64,000 nucleotides of DNA from Leptospira ainlahdjerensis (GTDB lineage: Bacteria > Spirochaetota > Leptospiria > Leptospirales > Leptospiraceae): positions 1 through 64,000 of the forward strand of contig NZ_JAFFPU010000029.1 of assembly GCF_016919175.1 (NCBI RefSeq). Direction: 5' to 3'. The notes beneath the pieces are model-generated. The model did not search any database. It had not been told where the DNA came from and saw nothing but the letters and a program-made list of their open reading frames with translations. Position numbers and translations under genes: made by a program. Numbering within the stretch: position 1 is the first letter of the stretch; each line of letters begins with the position of its first letter. Of the stretch, positions 22,410 through 30,994 are shown piece by piece.

Positions 22410-22539
22410 AGTGCGAAAGCGAACCTGATGTCTTTATTTTGGGACAAAGTCCGAACTTCGAAGTAGCGTTTTTAGGAAATTATAGAAACTCAAAGGGCAT
22501 TAAAAAGTTATAATATATCAAGGTTAGGAAGGAGAAGAA

Positions 22540-23400
22540 ATGGCAGTATTCAATTCGAGTAAAACAAGAACGTGGAGTAAGAATACTCCGGCCGACGGGG
22601 ATTTGTTGGATGAAGAAATCGACCGTCAGTATGGAAACGATCAATATTTGAAGGACAGGATCGATCAGACGGATTTAAATCTTTCGGGAGCTCAAATACC
22701 GCTTGGTGGTATCATAGAAGACAATTTGGATCAAACAAACGCAGCCCTATATAAAGAGGCGACTGCACAAGCGATCTCGAGAACTACATATTCGGCGCTC
22801 TGGAATCTGATCCGTAGAAACGTAAGTGGTATCGCGCCTTCTACAGACCGAATCAGCGTGACGGCACACGGTCTCTTGGAAGGGCAGTTGGTTAAGTTTG
22901 CATTTACCGGAGGAGGAGTTACGGCTCTTACGAAATACTTTGTAAGGAACCCAACTACAAATGATTTTCAGATTTCATCCACACCGACAGGGAGTATTAT
23001 AGATCTCACTTCTTCGCAGACGGGAGAGATGATCGTAAATGTCGAATATGGTTTTGGAGACGGTGCGACGACATACAACGTGCCGGATCGAAGGGGGATT
23101 TTTGTAAGAGGTGCTGGAGTTCATGGAACAAGAGCGAAAGCTATCGGAGGAAATTATGACGGAGGTGCCGTTGGTTTTGAAGGACAGGATCAGTTTCAAG
23201 GTCACAGGCATACTAACGATGGGATTTCAGCAAATTTAATTCACGCCGATAATTATTCAGGCTCCGGTACCTCTCAAGTTGGTCAAGCGGGTATAAACGT
23301 TCTCAACCCAAGCTCTGATGGTACGAACGGTAATCCGAGGACCGGAAACGAAACAACTCCTGCATACATAGCAGTAAAATACAAAGTGAGGGTGGCATGA
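22540..23400 (+). CDS. Tail fibre / tail-collar protein, copy 2
   Basis: A 286-aa paralogue of the preceding gene. The two match closely in MAVFNSSKTRTW, EIDRQYGNDQYLKDRID, LTSSQTGEMIVNVEYGFGDG, TTYNVPDRRGIFVRGAGVHG and the last ETTPAYIAVKYKVRVA. They diverge between the collar's GHRHT and the terminal strand, where copy 1 has a Gly/Pro-rich loop and copy 2 a Ser/Gly-rich one. AGGAAGGAG lies before the ATG, and 130 nt separate the copies. This looks like tandem duplication followed by divergence of the binding tip. The stop overlaps the next gene. Confidence 0.82.
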   Translation: MAVFNSSKTRTWSKNTPADGDLLDEEIDRQYGNDQYLKDRIDQTDLNLSGAQIPLGGIIEDNLDQTNAALYKEATAQAISRTTYSALWNLIRRNVSGIAPSTDRISVTAHGLLEGQLVKFAFTGGGVTALTKYFVRNPTTNDFQISSTPTGSIIDLTSSQTGEMIVNVEYGFGDGATTYNVPDRRGIFVRGAGVHGTRAKAIGGNYDGGAVGFEGQDQFQGHRHTNDGISANLIHADNYSGSGTSQVGQAGINVLNPSSDGTNGNPRTGNETTPAYIAVKYKVRVA

Positions 23401-24116
23401 ACTATATCATTGAAAAGGAAAGTAAGAAAGTTGTTTGGATCAATTCTGATCCACAAAGGCTAACGGGGAAGAAAGTTTGGAACGAGTTTGATTCAGATCG
23501 ACACGAGATCGTTTACGCGCTTCATTACAATCCCCAGATTCAGGAAACGTTCAAAGCGGTCGTTACGGACGGTCTCGCACAGGAATTTCAGTCTAAAGTT
23601 GTTTATGACAAGATCACCGGACATAAAAGAATTCTTCAGCATTGGAACGATGAAATGGATTCCGAAAAAGAAACCGAGGAAAAACCGCTTTGTGACGAGA
23701 ATGGAAAAATCCTTTTACATCAGGCTTATACGAAATCAGGATGGAAGCTGGATCTCGATCGAAAAAAGAAAGAATCGATCGAACAAGTAAATCAGATTTG
23801 TTCAAAAAAGATCGTTTCGGGTTTTCATTCAAATGCATTGGGGACTTTGTATCAATACGAATCCGCCCGGGAGGACCAAATTAACTTGATGGAATCCGCT
23901 TTCTTGGAATCTGACGTTTCTTACAAATGCAAAAACTCCTCCGATGAAAATGAGTTTCGTATTCACACTCCCGAACAGATACGAAAAGTGTTAAACGACG
24001 GATCTATTCGAAAACGAGCCTTGTTGCAGAAGGCGAGTGAGTTGAAATCGATGATTCGTAACGTCGTATCTATCGAAGAGTTACAAGAGATCGATTTGGA
24101 ATCCGGTTGGGCGTAA
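23397..24116 (+). CDS. Tail-fibre-associated protein (DUF4376-like)
   Basis: A 239-aa protein. The C-terminal part, about residues 130-235 (VNQICSKKIVSGFHSNALGTLYQYESAREDQINLMES ... FRIHTPEQIRKVLNDG as separate segments), fits DUF4376, a domain often attached to or encoded next to phage tail fibres and fibre-assembly chaperones. The N-terminal half is polar with no motif. As the last gene of the cluster it most likely helps fold or attach the two collar fibres. The ATGA overlap couples it to copy 2. A hairpin follows it. Confidence 0.7.
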   Translation: MNYIIEKESKKVVWINSDPQRLTGKKVWNEFDSDRHEIVYALHYNPQIQETFKAVVTDGLAQEFQSKVVYDKITGHKRILQHWNDEMDSEKETEEKPLCDENGKILLHQAYTKSGWKLDLDRKKKESIEQVNQICSKKIVSGFHSNALGTLYQYESAREDQINLMESAFLESDVSYKCKNSSDENEFRIHTPEQIRKVLNDGSIRKRALLQKASELKSMIRNVVSIEELQEIDLESGWA

Positions 24117-24135
24117 CGTTCTTTCGGTGATAAAC

Positions 24136-24168
24136 TTCGGTTGCGTTCGAAGCGAGAACGCAGCCGAA
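24136..24168 (+). terminator. Hairpin at the end of the tail operon
   Basis: TTCGGTTGCGTTC-GAAGCGA-GAACGCAGCCGAA gives a 13-bp stem with one G-T pair, 20 nt after the last tail gene. There is no long T run, so termination is likely but not certain. Confidence 0.6.
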
Positions 24169-24354
24169 TATACAGAAATTTTAATATGGAGAGAAACCGC
24201 ATCGACAGCTTTCACTTTCACATTTCGAGTAAGACCTTCTAAAAAAGTGACTTAAATAAGACCGCTTGATTCTGAAATCTAAAATTGAAAGAATCTATCT
24301 GTTTTTGCAAAAGAAAAAATCTATTTGAATCTATTTCTTTTGAATAAAGTGGAA

Positions 24355-25233
24355 TCAAAGAACAAATTCGGAAATGATTTTTTTAATGAGAATTTTTTGC
24401 GTCCAGGGAATAAAGTGATCTTCGTCTTCCAGAGAAATGGTCTTTAAAACGCTTTTGGAAAGTTGTTTCTCAAAAAATTCTAAGTTTTGATAAGGGACCA
24501 AAGAATCCTCTTTCCCATGAATGAGAATCGTCTCACAACGTATATCTTTCCAAAAGGGTTCTAATTCAATAAGCTGTTCTTTGAGTGGAAGCATTTCCGC
24601 GTTGCTATGATTGAGGTCTCGTGGAAGAAAAACTTGGACCCAAGTCCAATCCGCGATTCGATTGTACCACTGGACTTCTTCGACTTCTCCGCTGAGAGGA
24701 GCTGCCAAAAGTAAAAGTCCGTCGATTTTAAGAGTCGGAAACGAAGCGATTCTTGCGGCAATCGGTCCGCCGTAAGAATGTCCTACGAGAATCGTTTTTC
24801 CTTTCTTAGAATCGGTGACCTTTTTTTTAAAAGCGAGGATAGCCGTAGATAGAATCGAAGCCTGTTTATTCACGTCCGGTAAACTGATTTCAGCGCTCGA
24901 CTTTCCGAATCCCGGCCTATCCACGGAAAGAATACAAAACTCTTTCAAAAGGTTTTTGTCTCCAAGGTAGGATGCGTAATTCTGCCAGCCTCCGGGGGAG
25001 CCGTGTATGAATATTATAATATTCTTATTATTAGATTGGCACCCGCTCGCGACACCGTAAATTTTGGTTTTATCGTGATAAAAATAAAACTCCCGAATTA
25101 GAACTCCTTCTTCTTTGAGTTGTTGAAAACTTTCTTCTGGATTTTTCTTCAGATCTTCCGGAATCATACAGGAGGAAAATAAGAGAAATACGAAAAATGC
25201 AATAATTCTAATGTAACAAAAATTGATCGACAT
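24355..25233 (-). CDS. Lipoprotein alpha/beta hydrolase
   Basis: A 292-aa protein. A hydrophobic signal segment ends in LFSS|C (Cys22), so this is an anchored lipoprotein. The hydrolase features are FIHGSPGGWQNY (oxyanion loop), VGHSYGGP (nucleophile elbow with the catalytic Ser), IHGKEDSLVP (likely acid loop) and EDEDHFIPW (catalytic His). The substrate is not evident. It lies 22 nt downstream of the adenylate cyclase gene on the same strand, so the two may share a transcript. Confidence 0.85.
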   Translation of the reverse strand: MSINFCYIRIIAFFVFLLFSSCMIPEDLKKNPEESFQQLKEEGVLIREFYFYHDKTKIYGVASGCQSNNKNIIIFIHGSPGGWQNYASYLGDKNLLKEFCILSVDRPGFGKSSAEISLPDVNKQASILSTAILAFKKKVTDSKKGKTILVGHSYGGPIAARIASFPTLKIDGLLLLAAPLSGEVEEVQWYNRIADWTWVQVFLPRDLNHSNAEMLPLKEQLIELEPFWKDIRCETILIHGKEDSLVPYQNLEFFEKQLSKSVLKTISLEDEDHFIPWTQKILIKKIISEFVL

Positions 25234-25255
25234 AGAATCTTATATTACCGCTCGA

Positions 25256-26596
25256 TTAGGAAACAGGAAATTCTCCTCTTTGTATTTGGTCGTAAAATCT
25301 CATAAACGTCCGGTTTGGCAGAAAAGGACTTTTGAGATCATAAAGACCCTCTCGGATCCCTTTGACGAGATACATGTCGATTTCACCTTTGTTCTTTGCT
25401 TTAATTTTTCCACGGTGTTCGCAAACAAAAAAATCTTTGATATGTTCATAGGTTTCGCTAGATATATTCACCTCGCCCGGAATTCCCGAACTTTCCATTC
25501 TACTCGCGGTGTTGACAGTGTCCCCCCAGATGTCGTAAGCGAACTTATCGGTTCCCACAACTCCCGCGACGACGGAACCGGTATGGATTCCCAGTCTGAG
25601 TTCCCAAAAGGGAAGGTTTTTACTTTCTCTTTCTGTTTTTTTGAGATGCATAAATCTCTGAAATTCCAATCCACAAAGGACCGAGTCTATACAATGAGTT
25701 TTATTTTTTAACGGAAGTCCGCCCGCAGCCATATAAGCGTCTCCGATCGTTTTGATTTTTTCCATCTTGTGACTTTTAATGATGGAATCAAATTCTCGGA
25801 AAAAAAGATCCAATTCGCTTAACAATTCTTCGGGTGTCATTGTTTCGGCGATTTGCGTAAAGCCGGCCATGTCCGTAAAGAGTACCGTGACGCTCTCGTA
25901 ACGAATCGGCGCGACGGAATCGTTTCTTTTTAATTCTTCTGCGATCGCTTCGGGAAGAATGTTTAATAATAAAGAATCCGATTTTTTTCTTTCTATATTC
26001 AAGTTTCGAGTGAGAATGAAAATTAAAAGTCCCGTGAGAATCTGAACAAAAAGATAATTTCCGCCCGCGTCTAAATATCTTTCGGTTTCATTGGGATACG
26101 TCTTGATCCATCCTCGGTTGAAGAATTCGGTCGCGTAAAGAAATGCGGTTGCGGCGGCATACACCAAATAAACCATCCAAACGTTATGGTTCCTTAATAG
26201 AATAGTCGCGATTACGAGAGCCGGAATAAAGTAATAGTGATTCCCTCCGATCGATCCACCGTTAAAAAACCACATGGAAGAAAGATAAAGGAGGATCGTG
26301 AGGTTAAAAGGCCAGAACAGAGAGTAATAGAGATTTTTAATTCTGGAAACAAGATACATTCCCATCAGAAGGACTCCGGAAACAAAGTTCAAAAGGAAAA
26401 TCACCATGAAGTTTTCGAGATAGAACGAGGAAAACGCCCCGAAAATATTGAGCGCTCCGTTTACAAAGGCGACGGTGTTGAACAGTCTATGTTCTAAGGA
26501 GTTTTTTTTCGGATCTCCGAACATAGAATAAACGAGTTTTAAAACTTTTTCGGTCATAGTCGATATTTTGCTCTCCATAAGATAGAGATAAATCAT
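25256..26596 (-). CDS. Membrane-bound adenylate cyclase (class III)
   Basis: A 446-aa protein. About six hydrophobic segments occupy residues 40-200, followed by a linker with LLLNILPEAIAEEL, the usual lead-in to class III cyclases. The catalytic domain spans about 235-420: metal-binding Asp in FTDMAGFT, Lys in KIKTIGDAYM, Asp in YDIWGDTVNTASRM, and the transition-state Asn and Arg in NTASR. The Lys/Asp pair for the base points to ATP rather than GTP. The membrane part has no recognised sensor domain. Three Met codons near the N-terminus leave the exact start open. Confidence 0.88.
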   Translation of the reverse strand: MIYLYLMESKISTMTEKVLKLVYSMFGDPKKNSLEHRLFNTVAFVNGALNIFGAFSSFYLENFMVIFLLNFVSGVLLMGMYLVSRIKNLYYSLFWPFNLTILLYLSSMWFFNGGSIGGNHYYFIPALVIATILLRNHNVWMVYLVYAAATAFLYATEFFNRGWIKTYPNETERYLDAGGNYLFVQILTGLLIFILTRNLNIERKKSDSLLLNILPEAIAEELKRNDSVAPIRYESVTVLFTDMAGFTQIAETMTPEELLSELDLFFREFDSIIKSHKMEKIKTIGDAYMAAGGLPLKNKTHCIDSVLCGLEFQRFMHLKKTERESKNLPFWELRLGIHTGSVVAGVVGTDKFAYDIWGDTVNTASRMESSGIPGEVNISSETYEHIKDFFVCEHRGKIKAKNKGEIDMYLVKGIREGLYDLKSPFLPNRTFMRFYDQIQRGEFPVS

Positions 26597-26639
26597 TTAT
26601 TTCCGATCGTTCTAAAAAGCGAAAATCCGTTTACTCTCT

Positions 26640-27668
26640 TCAATCGGAACGGTGATTTACCTTTCTGTTCCCTCTGTAGAATTGAAAAACGGTCTTTACG
26701 ATGTTGTAGAGGTTCGTTTTCCGAACTCCGAGTTTACGGTTTTGGGTACCGATTTGAAAAAGTAAATTCCACTGTTTGAACAGGATCGAATACATTTCAA
26801 AGAGTGAAAATTTCGGATCGTAGAGGTTCGTGGATTCCGAAGTGATTCCGTTCAATTCTACGATTCCGAATTCTTCCCCTTTTCTTAATTTTTCATCGGA
26901 TCGATAACGGATATCGTATCTTCCAAAATAGAATCCAGTAAATGTCCGTGAGATCTCGTCTATTTTTGCAGTCAATTTGTCTGTGATTAAATCCTTTCCG
27001 TCCGTAAAAAGAGTTCCTTGGCAATGATTTCCAGCCTCGGCGAGTCTCATTTTTTTACCTTTAGGAATAACTTGTTTCCAAAGTTCTTTATGTCTTTCCC
27101 TGAATACTTTCCGTTGATATCGAAATCTAGAATGACTTAAAATCAATTCTTCTAAAGTGTTCGAGCCGTTGCCTTCGATGATTGGAAAAGTTTTTCTCGT
27201 AATGGATAAAATATGTCCGATCTTTTCGTTTGGAAATCGGTAATAAAAAACCCCGGCTTCTTCCGGGCCGGGATGATATTCTTGAAGAATGAAGTCCACG
27301 TTTGTACTTCTTAGGTATTCGATCGTGTCCTTTTCGCTTTTGACGAGTTTGACTCCGGAACCCCTTTGACCCGCGTCCGGTTTTAGTATATAAGGATATT
27401 GGAATCCATTTTCAAGCAAGGATCGATTTATATTTGATAAATCGGTTTCGAAATCGCTTCTTGTAATTTTAAAAAATTTTAATATGTTTTTCGATTGAAT
27501 GTTTGTTAGAATTTCGTTTTTGGATTCTCCGACCAAGCCGCCTAATTGAATTCCTGGATTTGCGGCGCAGATCGTTCCGAAACCTCGGTGACGGATCGTT
27601 AAATAGACGAGATAAGGAACCAAGGGAATATAAAAAATCCACGCGGGCCAGAATTCGGGTCTTTTCAT
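26640..27668 (-). CDS. ATP-grasp family carboxylate-amine ligase-like protein
   Basis: A 342-aa protein. The central part has ATP-grasp features: YPYILKPDAGQRGSGVKLV (nucleotide-binding lysine and glycine loop), FILQEYHPGPEEAGVFYYR, GNGSNTLEELILSH, and acidic metal ligands near the end in FGIVELNGITSES. The N-terminus has a hydrophobic segment (WIFYIPLVPYLVYLT), so it may be membrane-associated. Family members join amino acids or sugars to carboxylates, and the substrate here is unknown. It is 43 nt upstream of the cyclase gene on the same strand and may be cotranscribed with it. Confidence 0.75.
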   Translation of the reverse strand: MKRPEFWPAWIFYIPLVPYLVYLTIRHRGFGTICAANPGIQLGGLVGESKNEILTNIQSKNILKFFKITRSDFETDLSNINRSLLENGFQYPYILKPDAGQRGSGVKLVKSEKDTIEYLRSTNVDFILQEYHPGPEEAGVFYYRFPNEKIGHILSITRKTFPIIEGNGSNTLEELILSHSRFRYQRKVFRERHKELWKQVIPKGKKMRLAEAGNHCQGTLFTDGKDLITDKLTAKIDEISRTFTGFYFGRYDIRYRSDEKLRKGEEFGIVELNGITSESTNLYDPKFSLFEMYSILFKQWNLLFQIGTQNRKLGVRKTNLYNIVKTVFQFYRGNRKVNHRSD

Positions 27669-27719
27669 TCTTTTGACTAGAATTTTCCGAGCGGAAATTT
27701 ATCCTTGGCTTCTTTCCGA

Positions 27720-28244
27720 CTACACTTCTTTGTAGTTCTTTTTTTTCCGAAACTGTAGAGTGGAGAAGGCGACTCCGAATTCTTCCGATAAGGAAACATT
27801 CTCTAAAAAACACTCCGAGTAAATTTTTATAATCGCCATGTGATGAATGGTATGATCCTGAACGTATAAAAATTCTCTTTTAAGATTGCTGATCGTTTTT
27901 CCTTCGAGACCGGTCTCGGGATCCAGAAGATAACAAAGTTCGATCATCTGATTTTTATCGACCGCTTGCAAGTCGCTTAGCATTTCAAATATCTTATCTC
28001 TCGCCGCAAGAGGGGAAGTCTCGAAAAGTGGATTTCTTTTTCTTTGATCGTAAGAAACGTTCGAAGTTTTCAAACCGGAAACCAGGTTTTCCAAAATTTC
28101 CATACAATGGCGTACGTGTTTTCCAATACTCGATCCCTTTACTTGAGTAATCTCACGGGCATATTCGTTTTCTTCTATCGTGGAAAGCAGGTCCGCGAGC
28201 TGACCGAATATATGTTGTATGTTTTTAAATTGAATGTGTAACAT
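27720..28244 (-). CDS. DinB-like four-helix bundle protein
   Basis: 174 aa from ATG 28244, which has GAAGAA upstream; a TTG start at 28265 is less likely. The protein looks like a four-helix bundle with possible metal-binding histidines in SIGKHVRHCMEIL and VQDHTIHHMAIIKIY, the spacing expected of the DinB/YfiT family. Such proteins are often metal-dependent thiol transferases or hydrolases, but many have no known function. It is the first gene of the minus-strand group that continues with the ATP-grasp enzyme. Confidence 0.7.
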   Translation of the reverse strand: MLHIQFKNIQHIFGQLADLLSTIEENEYAREITQVKGSSIGKHVRHCMEILENLVSGLKTSNVSYDQRKRNPLFETSPLAARDKIFEMLSDLQAVDKNQMIELCYLLDPETGLEGKTISNLKREFLYVQDHTIHHMAIIKIYSECFLENVSLSEEFGVAFSTLQFRKKKNYKEV

Positions 28245-28319
28245 CGCAAAGTTCTTCGGTATCAAACTTTTGAAGTTACATAGGAAATTCCGTTTTTTCT
28301 AAATTACAACAACTAAAAT

Positions 28320-28349
28320 GAAAAAATGACAGAGTCAATACTCTGTCAT
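28320..28349 (-). terminator. Intrinsic terminator after tonB
   Basis: ATGACAGAGT-loop-ACTCTGTCAT, a 10-bp perfect stem with a 4-nt loop. Read on the minus strand it is followed by six T, directly after the tonB stop. Confidence 0.9.
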
Positions 28350-28361
28350 TTTATTTAACGA

Positions 28362-28952
28362 TTAATAAAGACTAAAACGAACCGGAATCAGAACTTTAAC
28401 CGTAATTGCTTTTCCGTCTAAAATTGACGGTGAATACCTTTTTTTATAAAAGGCTTCGATCGCCGCTTCGTCCAGACCGAATCCCAACGGTTTTCCAACG
28501 GACCGAACCCTTAAGACTTGCCCATTCTCCGCGATGATTACTTCAAGAGTCGAAGTTCCGGTAATACCGGCCGATCTTGCTTCCGAAGGATACTCCGGAG
28601 TGATGTTAGGCGTTAGGTCGACGGGGGCAGTTGCTCCGGAAATGATCGCGTCTTGAGCTCCAGCGATTCTCGGATCTTCTTTCTTTTTGATCGTATCGGT
28701 CACTTCAAATTCTCCGTCGTCCGCCGCTTCGCCGACATTCGGATCTTGAATAACGAGGTTGTCTACGAAGGCGACCTCGTCTACGAGTCGATCCAAACGG
28801 TTGAATTCTATGGAAGGAGTATACCAAAAAAATAATATCAACATTTGAAGCACGAACGACGAGGATAGAAAGAATTCCATCCTGTATCGATCGATAAATC
28901 TTCTCAGTTTTCCTCTTCTAATTGCCGTTAGGATGGAGTTGGATTGTTCCAT
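28362..28952 (-). CDS. tonB: TonB-type energy transducer
   Basis: A 196-aa protein. A basic N-terminus is followed by a single membrane segment ([20 protein letters not shown]), a periplasmic linker and the TonB C-terminal domain (about 112-196): [64 protein letters not shown]. The linker lacks the classic Pro-Lys repeats and is acidic, so it is short for a TonB. It lies 3 nt after exbD and ends the ExbB-ExbD-ExbD-TonB operon. It presumably energises the receptor encoded at 30995-33955. Confidence 0.9.
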   Translation of the reverse strand: MEQSNSILTAIRRGKLRRFIDRYRMEFFLSSSFVLQMLILFFWYTPSIEFNRLDRLVDEVAFVDNLVIQDPNVGEAADDGEFEVTDTIKKKEDPRIAGAQDAIISGATAPVDLTPNITPEYPSEARSAGITGTSTLEVIIAENGQVLRVRSVGKPLGFGLDEAAIEAFYKKRYSPSILDGKAITVKVLIPVRFSLY

Positions 28953-28955
28953 AGA

Positions 28956-29372
28956 TCAAAGACCTCCGCCTTGCGTAGTCTTTGTAACTAAGGAGACCTT
29001 TAACGCCCCCGCTTCCTTTAAGAGTTCGAAAGTGTTGTCCAGTTCAGCATAGGATAAATCTTTATCCGCGTGAATTAATACTTTAAGATCGGGAGTAGTC
29101 GTTAGCTTTGCTCTTACGTTGTTGATCGCTTCGTTTAAAGGCATTCTTACCTGATTAAAATACACTGCCTTATCTTTGTCTGCGCTGAGATAAAGATTGG
29201 CGATTTTTTTATTGAGCTGCTCACCGCCGGGAACGTCCGGAAGTGCGATGGGAAGATCTGGATCCGTGTCCAAGACTGAAGTGACCATAAAAAATACTAA
29301 GAGCAAAAAGGCGATATCGGCCATCGAACTTACGGGAATAGAAGGAGGACTTTTTTTCTTTTTTAAGCTCAT
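28956..29372 (-). CDS. exbD: ExbD/TolR-type proton-channel subunit (second copy)
   Basis: A 138-aa protein. A short cytoplasmic start ([14 protein letters not shown]) leads to one membrane segment, [20 protein letters not shown], with the essential transmembrane Asp in MADIAF. The periplasmic ExbD domain follows ([45 protein letters not shown] as adjacent segments). It forms the proton-conducting motor with ExbB. Two adjacent exbD genes may give a heteromer. It starts 1 nt after the first exbD stop. Confidence 0.92.
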   Translation of the reverse strand: MSLKKKKSPPSIPVSSMADIAFLLLVFFMVTSVLDTDPDLPIALPDVPGGEQLNKKIANLYLSADKDKAVYFNQVRMPLNEAINNVRAKLTTTPDLKVLIHADKDLSYAELDNTFELLKEAGALKVSLVTKTTQGGGL

Positions 29373-29373
29373 A

Positions 29374-29793
29374 TCATTTCAGCCTTTTGACGGAGATCTG
29401 TTTGAATCCCCGAATTTGTACCGCGGACAAAGCGTCCAACATATTTCCGTACTTCGTTTCTCCCGTCGTTTTTATTAATGCGACTTTGTTTTCAATGTCC
29501 GGAATTTCCATTAGATTCAGTTGTTCTCTGAAATCGATCAGGTTACGATAGTCCTTGGTTCCAATCGACTTGTTCTTCATCTTAATAAGATCGCCTGCGA
29601 TTAGAATTTCATAGATGTTGTCACGAAGAACCAGAGTCGGATTGGAATTCTTTCTAGGAAGTTGAATGTTCAACCCTTCCTTCACAAAGAAAACCGCAGT
29701 CACCATGAAAAACACCAATAGAAGGAATGCAATATCCGACATGGACGAGGCGGATATTTCCTCCAAAACGCGTTTCTTTTTGATACGGATCAT
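29374..29793 (-). CDS. exbD: ExbD/TolR-type proton-channel subunit (first copy)
   Basis: A 139-aa protein. It has one membrane segment, [20 protein letters not shown], with the conserved Asp, and a periplasmic domain ([44 protein letters not shown] as segments). It follows exbB after 26 nt and precedes the second exbD. The two copies share the membrane part but differ in the periplasm, so they probably have distinct partners or form a mixed dimer. Duplicate exbD genes are common in TonB systems of Bacteroidetes and spirochaetes. Confidence 0.92.
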   Translation of the reverse strand: MIRIKKKRVLEEISASSMSDIAFLLLVFFMVTAVFFVKEGLNIQLPRKNSNPTLVLRDNIYEILIAGDLIKMKNKSIGTKDYRNLIDFREQLNLMEIPDIENKVALIKTTGETKYGNMLDALSAVQIRGFKQISVKRLK

Positions 29794-29819
29794 AATGATT
29801 CCTTAATAAAGAAAAGCGA

Positions 29820-30638
29820 TTACGCTTTTTTAGAGTTTCTTTTTAAGAATTCTTTATAAATTCTATTCGCAGCTTCTTCGATTTCGGACGTAAATCCGTC
29901 GATTCTGGAAGTAAGATACTGGTGAAAGGTCATCGCAGGGATCGCAACGATCAAACCTGCCGCGGTTGTGATCAAGGCTTCTTTGATACCGCCAGCGACA
30001 ACTTTTGCGTTTACTTGGTCGGCATTCGCAATGGCGTCAAACGCGTTGATCATCCCGGATACGGTTCCTAAAAATCCGATCAAAGGAGCGATCGTCGAGA
30101 CAGCGGCTAAGATAACGAGTCCTCTTTCGAGAACGGTAATCACTTCGGCGGCTTCTCTTTCCACGCCCTTTGCGAAAATTTCGGCGTCTCCGGAAGATAC
30201 GTCGATTCCTCCCGCTAAAACTTGAGTGATCTTATATTCTTTTCTTTCATCCAGAAAACTCTGAACCGCATCCAGACCTTTGCTGTCCATCGCTTCGCCC
30301 AAATCGATATTATATCCTTTGGGAAGAAGTTTCGCTGTCGCGAGGAAGTAGAGTCTTTCGAAGATGATTCCTAAGGCGATGATCGAGGAAAGAGCGAGAG
30401 GATACATCGTCCAACCGCCGAGAAGAAAAAGATCAACAAAACCCCAGCTTTTTTCGGCCTTTGGGGCGGGTGCGTTTTTAGAATCCTCTGCGGGGGCCGT
30501 TTCCGTAGCTTCCGTTTTAGTAGGTTCAGAAACTTTGTCCTGTGCAAATATTACAGTTGTCGAAAGGGAAATGAGCCCGGAAAGAATGAGCGTTGTTGTC
30601 ACCCATCTGAATTCTTTTTTTAGAGAAGAAAATTTCAT
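29820..30638 (-). CDS. exbB: ExbB/TolQ-type proton-channel subunit with N-terminal extension
   Basis: A 272-aa protein. Residues 1-33 look like a signal peptide, followed by a linker rich in Ala/Pro/Glu ([18 protein letters not shown]), then the ExbB core with three membrane segments ([68 protein letters not shown]). The family signature [16 protein letters not shown] is present. GGAG precedes the start by 7 nt. It is the first gene of the TonB-energising operon. The upstream region carries three 11-bp-spaced GTAA(C/T) repeats. Confidence 0.92.
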   Translation of the reverse strand: MKFSSLKKEFRWVTTTLILSGLISLSTTVIFAQDKVSEPTKTEATETAPAEDSKNAPAPKAEKSWGFVDLFLLGGWTMYPLALSSIIALGIIFERLYFLATAKLLPKGYNIDLGEAMDSKGLDAVQSFLDERKEYKITQVLAGGIDVSSGDAEIFAKGVEREAAEVITVLERGLVILAAVSTIAPLIGFLGTVSGMINAFDAIANADQVNAKVVAGGIKEALITTAAGLIVAIPAMTFHQYLTSRIDGFTSEIEEAANRIYKEFLKRNSKKA

Positions 30639-30665
30639 CGATATCTCCGATTAAAATATTTCTGT

Positions 30666-30708
30666 AATATACTTTCAAATTGTTACTGAATGATTACAAA
30701 GAAGTTAC
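30666..30708 (-). promoter_or_regulatory. Operator-like triple direct repeat and -10 box upstream of exbB
   Basis: Read on the minus strand, GTAAC, GTAAT and GTAAC start exactly 11 bp apart. They are followed by 10 bases and TATATT as a possible -10 box, about 28 bp upstream of the exbB start. The 11-bp period and position in place of a -35 box are typical of OmpR/PhoB-family response-regulator sites. The same spacing recurs at 36054-36085. Confidence 0.6.
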
Positions 30709-30943
30709 GGATCTAAAACTTCGGACCGGACATTGGAATTTTAGGGGTAAGAATGGAGAACTCGATTAAAAGGCGAAACCATCCGTCGTATTCGATTGTC
30801 ATAAGAATGGAAGAATCACCGAACGTTTTACGAAAGAAACGGCTCAAGTAGACTCGTTAGGATGGATTTCAGATTCCTTTTGACGATGAAAAAAAGTTTT
30901 TGAAAAGAATTCTTCAAAGAACGGTGGTGAAAAATTCGAAATT

Positions 30944-30990
30944 GAAAAAAATCCCAACCCGATCTGTGATTTTTGATCGGATTGGGATTT
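30944..30990 (-). terminator. Intrinsic terminator after the TonB-dependent receptor gene
   Basis: AAATCCCAACCCGATC ... GATCGGATTGGGATTT, about 15 of 16 paired, with a T7 tract on the minus strand just after the receptor stop at 30995. Confidence 0.92.
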
Positions 30991-30994
30991 CTGA

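Noticed and set aside
11486..24116. Extracellular contractile injection system (eCIS) with cargo
   Set aside because: No AAA+ ATPase, LysM-type protein or toxin-like cargo gene; gene content matches a phage tail.
10231..24168. Complete prophage with attachment sites
   Set aside because: No integrase, terminase, portal or capsid gene, no tRNA at either end, and no flanking direct repeat was seen.
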